Origin: Shinella lacus
GTDB taxonomy: Bacteria; Pseudomonadota; Alphaproteobacteria; Rhizobiales; Rhizobiaceae
Assembly (NCBI RefSeq): GCF_010994755.1
Contig: NZ_WHSB02000003.1
Coordinates: 496,001-560,000 of the forward strand
Length of the DNA stretch: 64,000 bases
Direction: 5' to 3'
Each line of letters opens with the position of its first letter. Positions within the stretch are counted from its first letter, which is position 1. The position numbers and the translations under genes were made by a program. A model generated the notes under the pieces. That model was not told the origin of the DNA, did no database searches, and saw nothing but the letters and a program-made list of their open reading frames with translations. Shown here piece after piece: positions 26,740 to 36,138 of the stretch.

Positions 26740-26875
26740 GTCGCCGCAGATAAAGCCGGCGGCACCCTGCGTTTCAGGGATTGACCCATCGCCAATCAGA
26801 AACCGTACCTGCCTCATCACAGGCGATAGCAGCCCTTCAGGGTTTTAGCCGCTCCTTTCGGCTCCCTGTCAATGT

Positions 26876-27802
26876 CTACAGAGCGGCGCGCTTGTCATAT
26901 CGCGCAAGGCGAGACAACAGATAATCCACCTCCGCCTTGGCAGTCGAAGATAGCGACTGAGCGGGCTTGCGCTGAGTATCGGTCGTGATGACGCCGCGGC
27001 GTTTGAGGACATGCTTGCGGACGGCGAGCCCCACGCCGAGCTGCTGTTCGTAACGGATGAGCGGCAGGTGGGCATCGAAGAGACCATGTGCTTCATCCCG
27101 CTTCCCGGCGGCAAAAAGGCCGATCAGCTCCGTCAACATGTCCGGGAAGCCGTAGCCGGTCATCGCGCCGTCGGCCCCACGTTCCGGTTCGAAATCCAGG
27201 AACATGCCTCCGTTGCCGCAGAGAATCGAGAATGGCCTGAGCTCGCCAGCAATTTGCAGGCTGCGCAACGTCGAGATTTTTTCCAGACCCGGCCAATCTT
27301 CGTGCTTGAGCATCAGGCAGGAGGAATGGTTCGTCATGATCCGCGCGATCACGCCCGGCGACATAACGACCGTCAAGGTAAGCGGATAATCTTGCAGCAC
27401 CCACGGCACATCGTCTCCAATGGCATCCACCGCGCCCGCGAAATAACCGACGATCTGGTCATCGGTCCGCAGCGCCGGCGGAGGGGCGATCATAACGCCG
27501 GCAGCTCCCATCTCCATGGAGTCGCGTGCCAGAGACCGCATGCCTGCGAAGCCGGGAGCCGAAACGCCAACGATGACTGGGACCTTGGCTCGGGAAACCA
27601 CCCGCTTCACGATGGCACGGCTTTCCTCGGGCTCCAATTTAGGCGCCTCGCCCATGATCCCGAGTATCGTGATGCCGGTGCAGCCGCTTTCCTCGTAAAA
27701 GTCCGTCAGTCGATCGATAGAAGTAAAATCGACCGATCCGTCGTTGAGAAAGGGTGTTGTCGCGATTGCGTACACGCCTTTGGAGCTCACGCTGAATGCC
27801 AT
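26876..27802 (-). CDS. DapA/dihydrodipicolinate synthase family lyase
   Basis: This 308-residue class I aldolase-type TIM barrel has the N-terminal VYAIATTPFLNDGSVDF, the GxxGE-type motif ILGIMGEAPKLEPEE, the tyrosine in WVLQDYPLTLT and the Schiff-base lysine in CLMLKHEDW. The family includes dihydrodipicolinate synthase, N-acetylneuraminate lyase and sugar-acid dehydratases/aldolases. The convergent position beside the IclR-regulated acid cluster suggests a catabolic retro-aldol or dehydratase role on a 2-keto-3-deoxy acid. The start at 27802 is preferred to an upstream ATG at 27850 because AGGACCG precedes it and the family N-terminus begins there. Confidence 0.87.
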   Translation of the reverse strand: MAFSVSSKGVYAIATTPFLNDGSVDFTSIDRLTDFYEESGCTGITILGIMGEAPKLEPEESRAIVKRVVSRAKVPVIVGVSAPGFAGMRSLARDSMEMGAAGVMIAPPPALRTDDQIVGYFAGAVDAIGDDVPWVLQDYPLTLTVVMSPGVIARIMTNHSSCLMLKHEDWPGLEKISTLRSLQIAGELRPFSILCGNGGMFLDFEPERGADGAMTGYGFPDMLTELIGLFAAGKRDEAHGLFDAHLPLIRYEQQLGVGLAVRKHVLKRRGVITTDTQRKPAQSLSSTAKAEVDYLLSRLARYDKRAAL

Positions 27803-27934
27803 TTTTACGGTCCTCCCGAACCCGTCAATGCGCCTCTGTTTGGCGTCCATTGGATCGCGGCGGTTACGCGATCCGTCATCGTTTATCGCAGCCAGGCAGC
27901 ACTGATGGGCCTCAAGCTCGTGATGAGCTTGCCC

Positions 27935-30529
27935 CTATTTTGAACGGCGCCTTTCGATCAGCGACGAGAGCGCTGTAACAATTGCATTTCGGTTATATGG
28001 TTTTCGGACAATCGGCACACCCGTCAGTGTCTCAGGAAGTTCAGCGCCCTCTCCGTAGCCAGTCGCAAATACAAAAGGAGTGCCCCTTTTTTTCAGCTCC
28101 TCGGCAACCGCGAAGGAATTCGTGGCGCCAAGATTGATGTCCAGGATGGCGAAGTCGGGTGGACTGGCTTCGATCTGCGCCATTGCCTGTTTGACGGAAC
28201 TGGTGGTGGCGACCTGCGACAACCCCTCGTCGGCAAGCATGGCTTCCAGATCGAGGGCAATGAGGATCTGATCCTCGACGATGAGGACCGAAGGATCTGT
28301 TGCACTCAGCCTTTTTGGGCGAGGGGAGGCATCCTCCTCCAACCGCACTGCCACTCCCGAGCCTGGTGCCGTCAGCCTGACGTGGGGAGGGGGAATTTTG
28401 AATGTTGCCTCCAGTCCGGATGCTTCGAAGCGGATCGCGCTTTCGCCATTGAGGTCGTAGGGAACGCTCCGCTCGATGAGTGCACTGCCAAAGCCGCTGC
28501 GGGAGGGCACATGCACGACAGGGCCTCCGTGCTCGCGCCAGCAGATTTCGCAAGCATCATTCTTCGCCATCGACCAGGAAACGTCCACCGTGCCCGAAGC
28601 GACGGAAAGCGCGCCATATTTGGCGGCATTCGTCGCGAGTTCGTGAAACACCAGCGCCATGACGGAGAATGCGCGGCTGTCGAGCCATACGGCCGGCCCA
28701 GCAAGGCTCACGGTCGATGCTTTCGATCGGTAGGGCTGAAGCTCTGCTTGCAGGAGATCGCTGAGAATGCCACCGCCATCGCCGCGAACCACCTGGTCAT
28801 GGGCGACCGACAGGGCTTCGATGCGACCTTGAAGGGTGGCGACATAGTCTTCGAGTGTGCTCTTGTGCTGCTGCGGGCTCGTCACGAGCGACTTGATGAC
28901 AGCCAGGATGTTTTTCACGCGATGACTGAGCTCCTGGTTCAGCATGCGCTGCCTCACCTCGGACTTGCGCCGTTCCCCCGCCATCAGTTCGTTGTGCCTC
29001 AGCACGATTTCGACGATGGAGATGCGTGCAATGTCGGCAATTTCACGATCCGCATCCGTCCAGGCCTGGGCTTGGGCCTTCACCGTCTCCTTCCAGATCG
29101 CGAAGCTCTTGCGCGGCGTGAGCCGGTCACCGAGGGGGCCGGTATCGTAGGTCTTTTCCGGATTGCCCGCCCAGTCGAGGGTTTGCACCAGCTCCTTTCG
29201 AAAGAAGAGGAGGCAGTCCGATCCTGTTTGGGAGAGCGGAATGGCAAGCACCCCGGACACGCGATCGCTGTAAGATGCAGCTTCCGGCAATTTTTGCGAC
29301 AGTGCGTGGGTTGCCCATACACGACCTTCGCTGATGATCCTGATGAACTCGAGGAGATGGGGGACCGCTTCGTCCGGCGGAGTGGTGCCATAGCCGGCCC
29401 ATTTTCCGTCAAACATCACGCCGATGCCGTCGTTTGGCAGGAGTTGGGCGAATTCCTGCAAGCTCTGCCTCAGAAGCTCACCGACATTTTCATGGTGGGA
29501 CGAAAGAATGAGGAAACGATCGAGCGCCTCCCGGATACCGGCAACGGCCGCGACCCGCTTGCGCTCCTTCAGTGACTTGAGATGAAGCGAGAAAAACTCG
29601 CCGAACACCTCCATCGCCACGCGTTGCGCCATGGGCAGGGCTTGGGGAGAGTAGTGGTGACAGGCGATCAGGCCCCAAAGGGCGCCATCGAGGATAATGG
29701 AGATCGACATAGAGGCCGCGACACCCATATTGCGCAAATATTCGCAATGGATAGGCGAAACGCTGCGCAGATGCGCGAAGCTGAGATCGAGCGGCTCGCC
29801 GGACGCATCCAGCAGTGGATTGACAGGCACTCGCTCGCCACTGGCGTCGGCGATGACGCGGATCGTGTTCTTGAGGTACAGCGCGCGCGCCTGCTGTGGA
29901 ATGTCGCTCGCCGGAAAATACTGGCCGAGGAAGCTTTCAAGATCGGCGCGTTTTGTCTCGCTGACGACCTTTCCTGAACCGTCCTGCTCGAAACGATAGA
30001 TCATCACGCGGTCGTAGCCGGTCGCGCCGGCAACGATCCGACCTGCCCGTTGCACGAGACGGTCGACATCGGTGATGTCGCTGATGCGGCCGATCATCTC
30101 GCGTGCGATATGCAGGGGCTGGCCAATCGAAGGCGCCTGTTCGAACTCGACGATGACCGCGGATTTGTGGTGATGGATGGCAATGTCGAACACACGCTCC
30201 CCGCACACCATGTCGAGAAGAAGCGCTGGCCGCGACGCAGTCGAGACGGTTGCGAGCGCGTTGCGCAGGTCGTGTAGCAGTTGTTGTCCGACCACGTCGC
30301 CGACATCGCGGCCGAGAAGATCAGCGTCATAGCCGAGGACGGTCCGTGCGTTTTCGGAAGCTCGCTCGATGGTCGTCAGGCCGATATCACAGGCGAGAAG
30401 GCATCCGTGCGACTGAATGCTGCCTGGTATGTGGATGGGCTCGCGATCGCAGGTATCGAGATTGACGGGTTCAGTCGGCGACAAGAAGTTCACTTTCAAA
30501 GCATTGCAGCGCAAGGGCGAAGACGGCAT
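27935..30529 (-). CDS. bphP: Bacteriophytochrome with HWE-type histidine kinase and receiver domain
   Basis: This 864-residue hybrid photoreceptor has, in order: a PAS domain with the biliverdin-binding cysteine C27 (VNLDTCDREPIHIPG); a GAF domain with PASDIP at about 206-211 and the conserved histidine H261 (SPIHCEYLRNMG); a PHY domain whose tongue carries PRKSF at 472-476; an HWE/HisKA_2-type kinase with H536 (NQELSHRVKN); an ATPase region; and a C-terminal receiver with acceptor D797 (FAILDINLG). It would sense red/far-red light in the cytoplasm. It overlaps the heme oxygenase gene by 59 bases from the first ATG; a GTG at 30493 would shorten the overlap to 23. Confidence 0.94.
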   Translation of the reverse strand: MPSSPLRCNALKVNFLSPTEPVNLDTCDREPIHIPGSIQSHGCLLACDIGLTTIERASENARTVLGYDADLLGRDVGDVVGQQLLHDLRNALATVSTASRPALLLDMVCGERVFDIAIHHHKSAVIVEFEQAPSIGQPLHIAREMIGRISDITDVDRLVQRAGRIVAGATGYDRVMIYRFEQDGSGKVVSETKRADLESFLGQYFPASDIPQQARALYLKNTIRVIADASGERVPVNPLLDASGEPLDLSFAHLRSVSPIHCEYLRNMGVAASMSISIILDGALWGLIACHHYSPQALPMAQRVAMEVFGEFFSLHLKSLKERKRVAAVAGIREALDRFLILSSHHENVGELLRQSLQEFAQLLPNDGIGVMFDGKWAGYGTTPPDEAVPHLLEFIRIISEGRVWATHALSQKLPEAASYSDRVSGVLAIPLSQTGSDCLLFFRKELVQTLDWAGNPEKTYDTGPLGDRLTPRKSFAIWKETVKAQAQAWTDADREIADIARISIVEIVLRHNELMAGERRKSEVRQRMLNQELSHRVKNILAVIKSLVTSPQQHKSTLEDYVATLQGRIEALSVAHDQVVRGDGGGILSDLLQAELQPYRSKASTVSLAGPAVWLDSRAFSVMALVFHELATNAAKYGALSVASGTVDVSWSMAKNDACEICWREHGGPVVHVPSRSGFGSALIERSVPYDLNGESAIRFEASGLEATFKIPPPHVRLTAPGSGVAVRLEEDASPRPKRLSATDPSVLIVEDQILIALDLEAMLADEGLSQVATTSSVKQAMAQIEASPPDFAILDINLGATNSFAVAEELKKRGTPFVFATGYGEGAELPETLTGVPIVRKPYNRNAIVTALSSLIERRRSK

Positions 30530-31028
30530 TGGCAGACGTGGCCGCCCGCTCGATATCGAAGTCAGAGGCCTCGTCCAAGAGTACGAGAAAGGACTGCCAC
30601 TGCGCTATGTCCTTTGACATAACGGCGAGATGCCGCGCTCCAAAAGCCTCATCAAGGCCGAGGGCAGCCGCCCGCTGGCGAAGAACTCGGGCTCCAAGCG
30701 TGGAGCCTTCCAGCACATAAAGCGCACCAAGCAAGACACTGTGGTCATTCAGGTCCATGTCGTGAGCGGCATTTCCAGCCGCTGGCAAGCCCAGGTCGAT
30801 AGCGTCTCTGTTAAGAGACTTTGCAAGCGTTATCGGGCGCCAGGACCAGCCGGCCGGCCAGACGACATGCTGCAACGCGCCCTCCATTGCAGCGCGGAAC
30901 CTGCTCACGCTCGTCAGATAGCGCCCATATTCGTCGACGGTATTGAAACTGCCCACGGAAGCGTCCAGTCGCTCATGTGCCGCCTGTGTGCGTCTCCTGA
31001 GAGAAAAGCGTCGTTCGCTACCTGCCAA
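30471..31028 (-). CDS. bphO: Biliverdin-producing heme oxygenase
   Basis: This protein of about 185 residues matches bacterial BphO/HemO heme oxygenases. The proximal heme histidine is in RRTQAAHERLD (residue 18), the distal-helix glycine motif is LEGSTLGARVL, and TVDEYGRYLTSVSRF lies between. It opens heme to biliverdin, the chromophore for the phytochrome encoded directly downstream. A TTG start at 31028 is chosen because a TGGAGGAAA ribosome site lies four bases before it and the resulting length fits. An ATG at 31166 would add a 46-residue tail unlike the family. Confidence 0.85.
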   Translation of the reverse strand: MAGSERRFSLRRRTQAAHERLDASVGSFNTVDEYGRYLTSVSRFRAAMEGALQHVVWPAGWSWRPITLAKSLNRDAIDLGLPAAGNAAHDMDLNDHSVLLGALYVLEGSTLGARVLRQRAAALGLDEAFGARHLAVMSKDIAQWQSFLVLLDEASDFDIERAATSANAVFALALQCFESELLVAD

Positions 31029-31438
31029 TCTTTCCTCCAAAGTGGGACCGCCAACATCTCCCCAAAGCGGCGTCGCAACGAAACACGTCTTAAGCGATGG
31101 ATCGAACACAAAAATCGTCGTGGAATCTATGCGCTCCCATCTTGTCGGGCAAGGGCAAGGCTGCACTGCTGGGCCAGCTCAATAGCAGTTTTTGCTCATG
31201 CGAGCACGAAAGTGGAGTCTCACAAGAGTCACATCTGGACGCTTCAAACCGGAAGATCTGCTATGAACAACGCCGCAATTGCCAATACATTTTGATCATC
31301 TTTTGTCCGCTGCTCGCATCGTTCTTTCACGGATTCCACCTTGTCTATGACATCACGCTGGGTCGTGAACTCCGAACGGTGGGTTTTGTTCCGATACAGA
31401 TTTCATCGCGCCTATCGAGGCGTCGGATAGCCTCGCGT
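31029..31438. other. 410-bp region upstream of bphO and downstream of the reductase gene
   Basis: It should hold the leftward promoter for bphO-bphP, but I cannot place one with confidence. A perfect 6-bp hairpin (CGAGGC/GCCTCG, 31416-31435) just past the reductase stop is a weak terminator candidate. Short open frames exist in both directions, but none has a recognisable product or a convincing ribosome site. Confidence 0.45.
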
Positions 31439-32428
31439 CTAAAGAGTGACGACGACTTTACCGAACTGACTGTTCGATTCGAGATAGCGGTAAGCTTCCA
31501 CGATATCATCGAACGCAAAGGTCCTGGCGATTGTCGGAACAAGTGTGCTGGAGGCCAGGCCATCGACAATAAAAGCCTTAGCGTGTTCCAGCCGGTTCGG
31601 ATCCCGAATGAGTTCGTGCACCAGATAGCCGCGCAGGGTCAGGGTCTTCGACAAGGCTGCGAGCAGCGGAAATGGCGTCGGCTGCGGATCGAGACCACCA
31701 TATTCAATGAGGATGCCGCCTTTTGACATGGCATCCGACAGAGCGCCGACCATGGGGCCGCCGACCGCGTCGAGAACGACCCGGATATTCTCACATCCTG
31801 TAATCTGCCGCAGCCGCTGTGAAAGCGGCTCCTCGGTCGTTGCGATCACATATTCCGCTCCCGCATCGAGCAGTCCCTGCCGCTTCGCCGATGTGCGGGT
31901 GAGTGCTACAGGGACGGCGCCGATCTTGCGGGCAATCTGGATCGCCGCGATGCCGACGCTGCTCGATGCCGCCGTTATGACGACGGGTTCGCCCGGTTGC
32001 AGTTGTGCCAAATCCACAAGGGCGCCGTAGGCAGTCAGGTAGGGCATCCAGACGGCCGCAGCCTCCGTCCAGCCAAGGTTCGCAGGGTTCTTGACGACAT
32101 GGTTGGCGGGAAGGACGGCAAACTCGCCGTGCGTGGGATAAGTGGTCATCGATATAGGAGGTATGACGCTCACCGCATCGCCCGACGAGAACCCGTCGAC
32201 GCCTGCGCCGACGGCATCGACAACGCCGGATGCCTCAAGCCCCAGCCGGGCCGGCAATGTCGGTGTTTCGATATAAGTACCCGCCCGTATCAATGTTTCG
32301 GCACGATTCAGCCCCAAGGCCTTTACGCGAATGCGAACCTCGCCGAGGCCAGGCCCAGGAATGTCGATTTCCTCGATCTGCAGGACCTCCGGTCCGCCGT
32401 GCCGGTGGAATACGATAGCGCGTGCCAT
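31439..32428 (-). CDS. Zinc-less alcohol dehydrogenase/quinone oxidoreductase family (MDR)
   Basis: This 329-residue medium-chain reductase has a GroES-like N-terminal domain (VLQIEEIDIPGPGLGEVRIRVKALGLNRAE) and an NADP-binding Rossmann domain with VITAASSSVGIAAIQIARKIGA. The zinc-ligand cysteines of alcohol dehydrogenases are absent, placing it with quinone oxidoreductase/crotonase-type reductases. It would reduce a quinone or enone using NADPH. It diverges from a LysR-type gene at 32518 that probably controls it. The start at 32428 gives the normal N-terminus MARAIVFHRHG. Confidence 0.9.
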   Translation of the reverse strand: MARAIVFHRHGGPEVLQIEEIDIPGPGLGEVRIRVKALGLNRAETLIRAGTYIETPTLPARLGLEASGVVDAVGAGVDGFSSGDAVSVIPPISMTTYPTHGEFAVLPANHVVKNPANLGWTEAAAVWMPYLTAYGALVDLAQLQPGEPVVITAASSSVGIAAIQIARKIGAVPVALTRTSAKRQGLLDAGAEYVIATTEEPLSQRLRQITGCENIRVVLDAVGGPMVGALSDAMSKGGILIEYGGLDPQPTPFPLLAALSKTLTLRGYLVHELIRDPNRLEHAKAFIVDGLASSTLVPTIARTFAFDDIVEAYRYLESNSQFGKVVVTL

Positions 32429-32517
32429 AGGGTAACCCCGAAATAATGATTTGGAATGATCTATGAATGACGCGGACCTCGCGATAAATGACGAATACTT
32501 TATGTCAGAAATAATCA

Positions 32518-33426
32518 ATGGTTATGAATATGGATCGTTTGACAAGCATGGCAGTCTTCGTCAAGGCGGTCGACCTCGGGTCGTTCGCTGCAACTGCGGA
32601 CGCCTTCGAGATTTCCGGGCCGATGGTGGGGAAGCACATAAAATTTCTCGAAGATCGGCTCGGCATTACCCTGCTGCATCGCACCACGAGAAAGCAAAAT
32701 TTGACGGAGCCTGGCAAAGCTTATTACGCGCGATGCCGTTCGATCCTTGCTGAGGTGGATTCCGCCGACGCCTTGGTCGCCGGGGATCTGACACAACCCC
32801 GCGGGCGACTGAGGGTGAGTTTGCCCGTCCATTTCGGAAGACGCTGCGTGGCGCCCATACTCCTGCAGTTGACGCGCCGCTTTCCGGGGCTCGAACTTGA
32901 CCTATCCTTCACCGATCGCATCAGCGACCTCGCGGAAGAGGGGTATGACTTCGCCGTACGTACCGGGGAACTGGCGGATAGGACGGACCACATCGCCCGA
33001 CGGATTGCCACGCAGAAGATGATCGTCGTCGCATCTCCCGCCTATCTCCAAGCGAACGGGACGCTGGAGACGATTTCTGACATCGCGGCGCATGTGGTGG
33101 TACTCTACCGCCGCTCGGGAATTGTCGCTCCATGGATTTTTCCACGTGGATCCGAGCCGGATGCTAAGGTCTCTGTTACCGGACGTCTGCGTCTTGACGA
33201 TTTAAATGCGATCGCCGATGCAGCGGCCGACGGCGAAGGCTTGGCTTGGCTGCCGCTGTGGCTGGTAAAGGACAGGCTAGAGGCTGGAACTCTCATCAAT
33301 GTGCTGCCGACCGAGAGGCCGTTTCTATATCCTGTGCATGCGGTATGGATGAAGACAGCGCATTTGCCATTCAGCGTGCGGCTGGCGATCGACGAGTTGG
33401 CCAAATCTCTACCCGACAAGATGTAG
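32518..33426 (+). CDS. LysR family transcriptional regulator
   Basis: This 302-residue regulator has an N-terminal winged helix (MAVFVKAVDLGSFAATADAF through EDRLGITLLHRTTRKQNLTEPG) and an effector domain typical of the CrgA/DmlR subgroup (GRLRVSLPVHFGRRCVAPIL; DFAVRTGEL). Three in-frame ATGs (32518, 32524, 32530) are possible starts, and family alignment favours the third. It diverges from the quinone-oxidoreductase-like gene; the roughly 90-base AT-rich gap between them is the likely shared control region. Confidence 0.92.
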   Translation: MVMNMDRLTSMAVFVKAVDLGSFAATADAFEISGPMVGKHIKFLEDRLGITLLHRTTRKQNLTEPGKAYYARCRSILAEVDSADALVAGDLTQPRGRLRVSLPVHFGRRCVAPILLQLTRRFPGLELDLSFTDRISDLAEEGYDFAVRTGELADRTDHIARRIATQKMIVVASPAYLQANGTLETISDIAAHVVVLYRRSGIVAPWIFPRGSEPDAKVSVTGRLRLDDLNAIADAAADGEGLAWLPLWLVKDRLEAGTLINVLPTERPFLYPVHAVWMKTAHLPFSVRLAIDELAKSLPDKM

Positions 33427-33536
33427 TCTCGCCGCTTCGACACTAGGGGCATTTTATGCCTCGGCACTCCGGGCGCAGCTTTTTCCCTGCCTTGCTGTGG
33501 TGTGATCGGCTTATCGGTCGAGCACGCCAGCAGGCG

Positions 33537-33944
33537 TCATGTCTTGGCCTTCCCATGCTCGGCATCGATCGAGCGGGTTTCGCCGGTTGCGATCATGGTG
33601 CGTGTTGCGTCGATGGAGGCATAGGTCCAGAAGATGCGCATGGGCTTGTCCGAGGCGTTGATGAAGCGATGCGGGACGTTGGCGGGGATCCAGGTCGTGT
33701 CGTTGGTGTCGAGATGATGTTCGACACCGTCGATCTCCGCGATCGCCCGGCCTTCGATTACCATGACGCTTTCCTCGCAATTGTGGCTATGCAGCCCGAT
33801 CGCCGCCCCCGGATCGAAGGCCGTGATGCCGTTGATCATGCTGGTGGAGCCGCAGGCGCGGGTGACCAATGGCGTGGTGCGCGCGCCGCCACCGCGGTCG
33901 TTGGTCTTCATCTCTCTCGGGCGAAGGATGGCGGCTCCGGTCAT
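33537..33944 (-). CDS. Small cupin domain protein
   Basis: This 135-residue single-domain cupin has motif 1 as GLHSHNCEESVMVIEGRA (two histidines and a glutamate for metal) and motif 2 as ANVPHRFIN. Small cupins of this kind act as isomerases, dioxygenases or ligand sensors, and the sequence does not decide between them. The start at 33944 follows an AGGAGA ribosome site. An upstream ATG overlaps the aldehyde dehydrogenase stop in an ATGA junction and is an alternative. It is the last gene of a leftward five-gene set with dehydrogenases and a C-C hydrolase. Confidence 0.8.
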   Translation of the reverse strand: MTGAAILRPREMKTNDRGGGARTTPLVTRACGSTSMINGITAFDPGAAIGLHSHNCEESVMVIEGRAIAEIDGVEHHLDTNDTTWIPANVPHRFINASDKPMRIFWTYASIDATRTMIATGETRSIDAEHGKAKT

Positions 33945-33955
33945 GCTTGGTCTCC

Positions 33956-34987
33956 TCATGCTGCTGGCTTGGCTGGACCGATCCAGACGGACTTGATGTT
34001 GACGAATTCGCGGATGCCGTAGACGCCGAGTTCGCGCCCGTAGCCGGACCGCTTGATGCCGCCGAAGGGGTAGCGTGGGTCGGAAGCGACCATGCCGTTG
34101 ATGACGACGGCACCGGCGTCGATGTCACGGGCAAGCGTGCGTGCGCGGGCGATGTTCCGCGTCCAGATTGCCGATCCCAAGCCAAATTCGGTTTGGTTCG
34201 CCAGCCGCACAGCGTCTTCTGCATCCTTTGCCCGGATGATCGCGGCGACGGGACCGAACGTCACCTCGCAAAAGGCGACCATGTCGGGCGTTACATGATC
34301 GAGCGCGGTCGGCGCATAGAAATAGCCCGGACGGTCGACCGGCGCGCCGCCGGCCTTCAGTTCGGCACCGGCAGCAATTGTCTTCTCGACCTGCGCGTGA
34401 AGTGCGGCCATCAGGTTTTCGCGCGCCATCGGGCCGATATTGGTGTCGCGCTCGGTGGGGTCGCCGACCTTCAACTTGGCAACCCCTGCGCAAAATAGCG
34501 CGACGAAACGATCGGCGATGCTGTCCTCGACAATGAAGCGCTTCGCGTTGACGCAGGACTGGCCGACATTGATGTAGCGTGCTTTTACAGCAACGGCGAC
34601 AGCCTCGTCCAGATTGGCATCGGCGAGCACGATGAACGCGTCCGATCCGCTGAGTTCGAGCACCTGCTTCTTCAGCGCCTTGCCGGCCTGCGTGGCGTAG
34701 AAATCGCAATTGTAGGCGCATTTCTCGATCTCGGCTTCCGCTTCCACAATCGGCTTGCCCATTTCCTGCGTGATCGGGGCCGCATATTTCGGTTTGCCCG
34801 CCCGCAGAACACGCGCCATGCCGGCGAGGAGCTTGGCGCGATCGTCGACCGACACTCTGCGCCACGCCTTCTGCGCATCCGCCGCCGCCGTCAAAGCCCT
34901 GTCTACGTAGGCATCGTCATGGGGTTCGAATGCGGCAATCTCCGCGCCGGTTGCGGGGTTGGTGGTGACGATGGCTTTCTCCGCCAT
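33956..34987 (-). CDS. Aldehyde dehydrogenase with a large internal in-frame deletion
   Basis: The 343-residue frame looks like a succinate-semialdehyde-type dehydrogenase at both ends but lacks about 120 residues in the middle. Residues 1-100 match the normal N-terminal part (QEMGKPIVEAEAEIEKCAYNC). At about residue 100 the sequence jumps from CDFYATQ to AGKALKKQVLELSGSD. The missing block should hold the PWNFP loop and the Rossmann GSxxxG that bind NAD(P). The catalytic glutamate (LELSG) and cysteine (GQSCVNAKRF, C145) remain, as does FGGIKRSGYGREL. The family is normally 450-500 residues. It starts three bases after the upstream dehydrogenase stop. It is probably inactive as a dehydrogenase. 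Confidence 0.85.
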   Translation of the reverse strand: MAEKAIVTTNPATGAEIAAFEPHDDAYVDRALTAAADAQKAWRRVSVDDRAKLLAGMARVLRAGKPKYAAPITQEMGKPIVEAEAEIEKCAYNCDFYATQAGKALKKQVLELSGSDAFIVLADANLDEAVAVAVKARYINVGQSCVNAKRFIVEDSIADRFVALFCAGVAKLKVGDPTERDTNIGPMARENLMAALHAQVEKTIAAGAELKAGGAPVDRPGYFYAPTALDHVTPDMVAFCEVTFGPVAAIIRAKDAEDAVRLANQTEFGLGSAIWTRNIARARTLARDIDAGAVVINGMVASDPRYPFGGIKRSGYGRELGVYGIREFVNIKSVWIGPAKPAA

Positions 34988-34989
34988 CG

Positions 34990-36069
34990 TCACACCCTTG
35001 CGCTAAGCGTGGCAATGCCGAGCTCGGTAGCAAGCGCATCGAGTTGCGTGACGAGAGGGGCGGCGAGGGGAACACCCGTCGACGAGCGCTCTGCGCGGCG
35101 CGCCGTGCGTTGCTCACCCGGCATGCGGATTCGCATGCCGGCGATTGTCTGGCCGGACCGCAGGTTGGCCAATTGCTCGCTCAGCACCGCCGCGAATACG
35201 TCCGGTGGCATGAAGCGTGCAATATCCAGCGCAAGGATGAAATGACCGGTATTGGTGGCCGACGTGTTGTCGGCGTTGAAGTCGATGACCTCTTTGCCAA
35301 AGGCGGCGCCATTGAGAGTTCCGGCCAGAATGCCCAGGACAAGGGCAAGGCCGCTGCCCTTGTATCCGCCGATGGGAAGAAGCACCCCGTCAGCCGTGCG
35401 CGTCTGGTCGGTCAACGGAGCTCCATCCTCCTTCGAGACCATCCAGCCCTCCGGCAGGGGTTTGTCTTGAAGGACCCGCCCTTTGACCGTGCCATAGGAC
35501 ACGACGGTCGTTGCGATGTCGAGGAGCACGGGAGGGCCGTTTCCGGCGGGGATACCCACCGCAAGGGGGTTCGTTCCCAACAACGCCTCCGTGCCGCCCC
35601 AGACGGCCATGTGGTTTGCACTTGCAACGGCGGAGTAGATACCGATCATTCCGGCCTTCACCGGCATCTCGGCGTAAAGCGCGCCGGGGCCGGCATGGTT
35701 CGATCCTCGCACGCCGACCCATCCGATGCCGGTTTCCCGAGCGAGAGAAATGGCAGTCTCGGCCGCTTTGCTCATCACCAGATGGCCCATGCCGTTATCG
35801 CCATCAACGACTGCAACGGATGGCCCCCGTATTTCGGCGCGAATATCGGGTGTTGTATTAACCGCATCGCCACGGATACGGCGGACATATTGCGGCAGCC
35901 TGAAGATGCCATGACCATCGGCGCCGGTTAGGTCCGCCTCTGCCATCAACTCCGCGACCCGGTCAGCGTCTGCAGCGGACAGGTTGCAGGCGCGCATCGC
36001 ATCGCGAATGAGGCCGTGGATGGCAGCGATGGGCGTGGCGATGGTGGCGGCAGAGCTGTTCACGCTCAT
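34990..36069 (-). CDS. Ldh_2 family malate/L-lactate/ureidoglycolate-type dehydrogenase
   Basis: This 359-residue NAD(P) oxidoreductase has the Ldh_2 (malate/L-lactate dehydrogenase) fold: LTGADGHGIFRLPQYVRRI, VVDGDNGMGHLVMSKA, GVRGSNHAGPGALYAE with the conserved histidine, and LLGTNPLAVGIPAG. Known members oxidise 2-hydroxy acids such as sulfolactate, ureidoglycolate and malate, or reduce imines. GGAGAAGCGTG precedes the ATG at 36069, and a GTG one codon earlier is possible. A clear paralogue lies at 37334-38413, with the hydrolase gene between. It probably handles a 2-hydroxy/2-oxo acid from the aromatic-acid pathway. Confidence 0.9.
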   Translation of the reverse strand: MSVNSSAATIATPIAAIHGLIRDAMRACNLSAADADRVAELMAEADLTGADGHGIFRLPQYVRRIRGDAVNTTPDIRAEIRGPSVAVVDGDNGMGHLVMSKAAETAISLARETGIGWVGVRGSNHAGPGALYAEMPVKAGMIGIYSAVASANHMAVWGGTEALLGTNPLAVGIPAGNGPPVLLDIATTVVSYGTVKGRVLQDKPLPEGWMVSKEDGAPLTDQTRTADGVLLPIGGYKGSGLALVLGILAGTLNGAAFGKEVIDFNADNTSATNTGHFILALDIARFMPPDVFAAVLSEQLANLRSGQTIAGMRIRMPGEQRTARRAERSSTGVPLAAPLVTQLDALATELGIATLSARV

Positions 36070-36138
36070 CACGCTTCTCCATGTCTTTTATTCTAAAGCA
36101 GGATTGGCCTCGACCTGGCTTTGTCGTGGCCGTATCGC

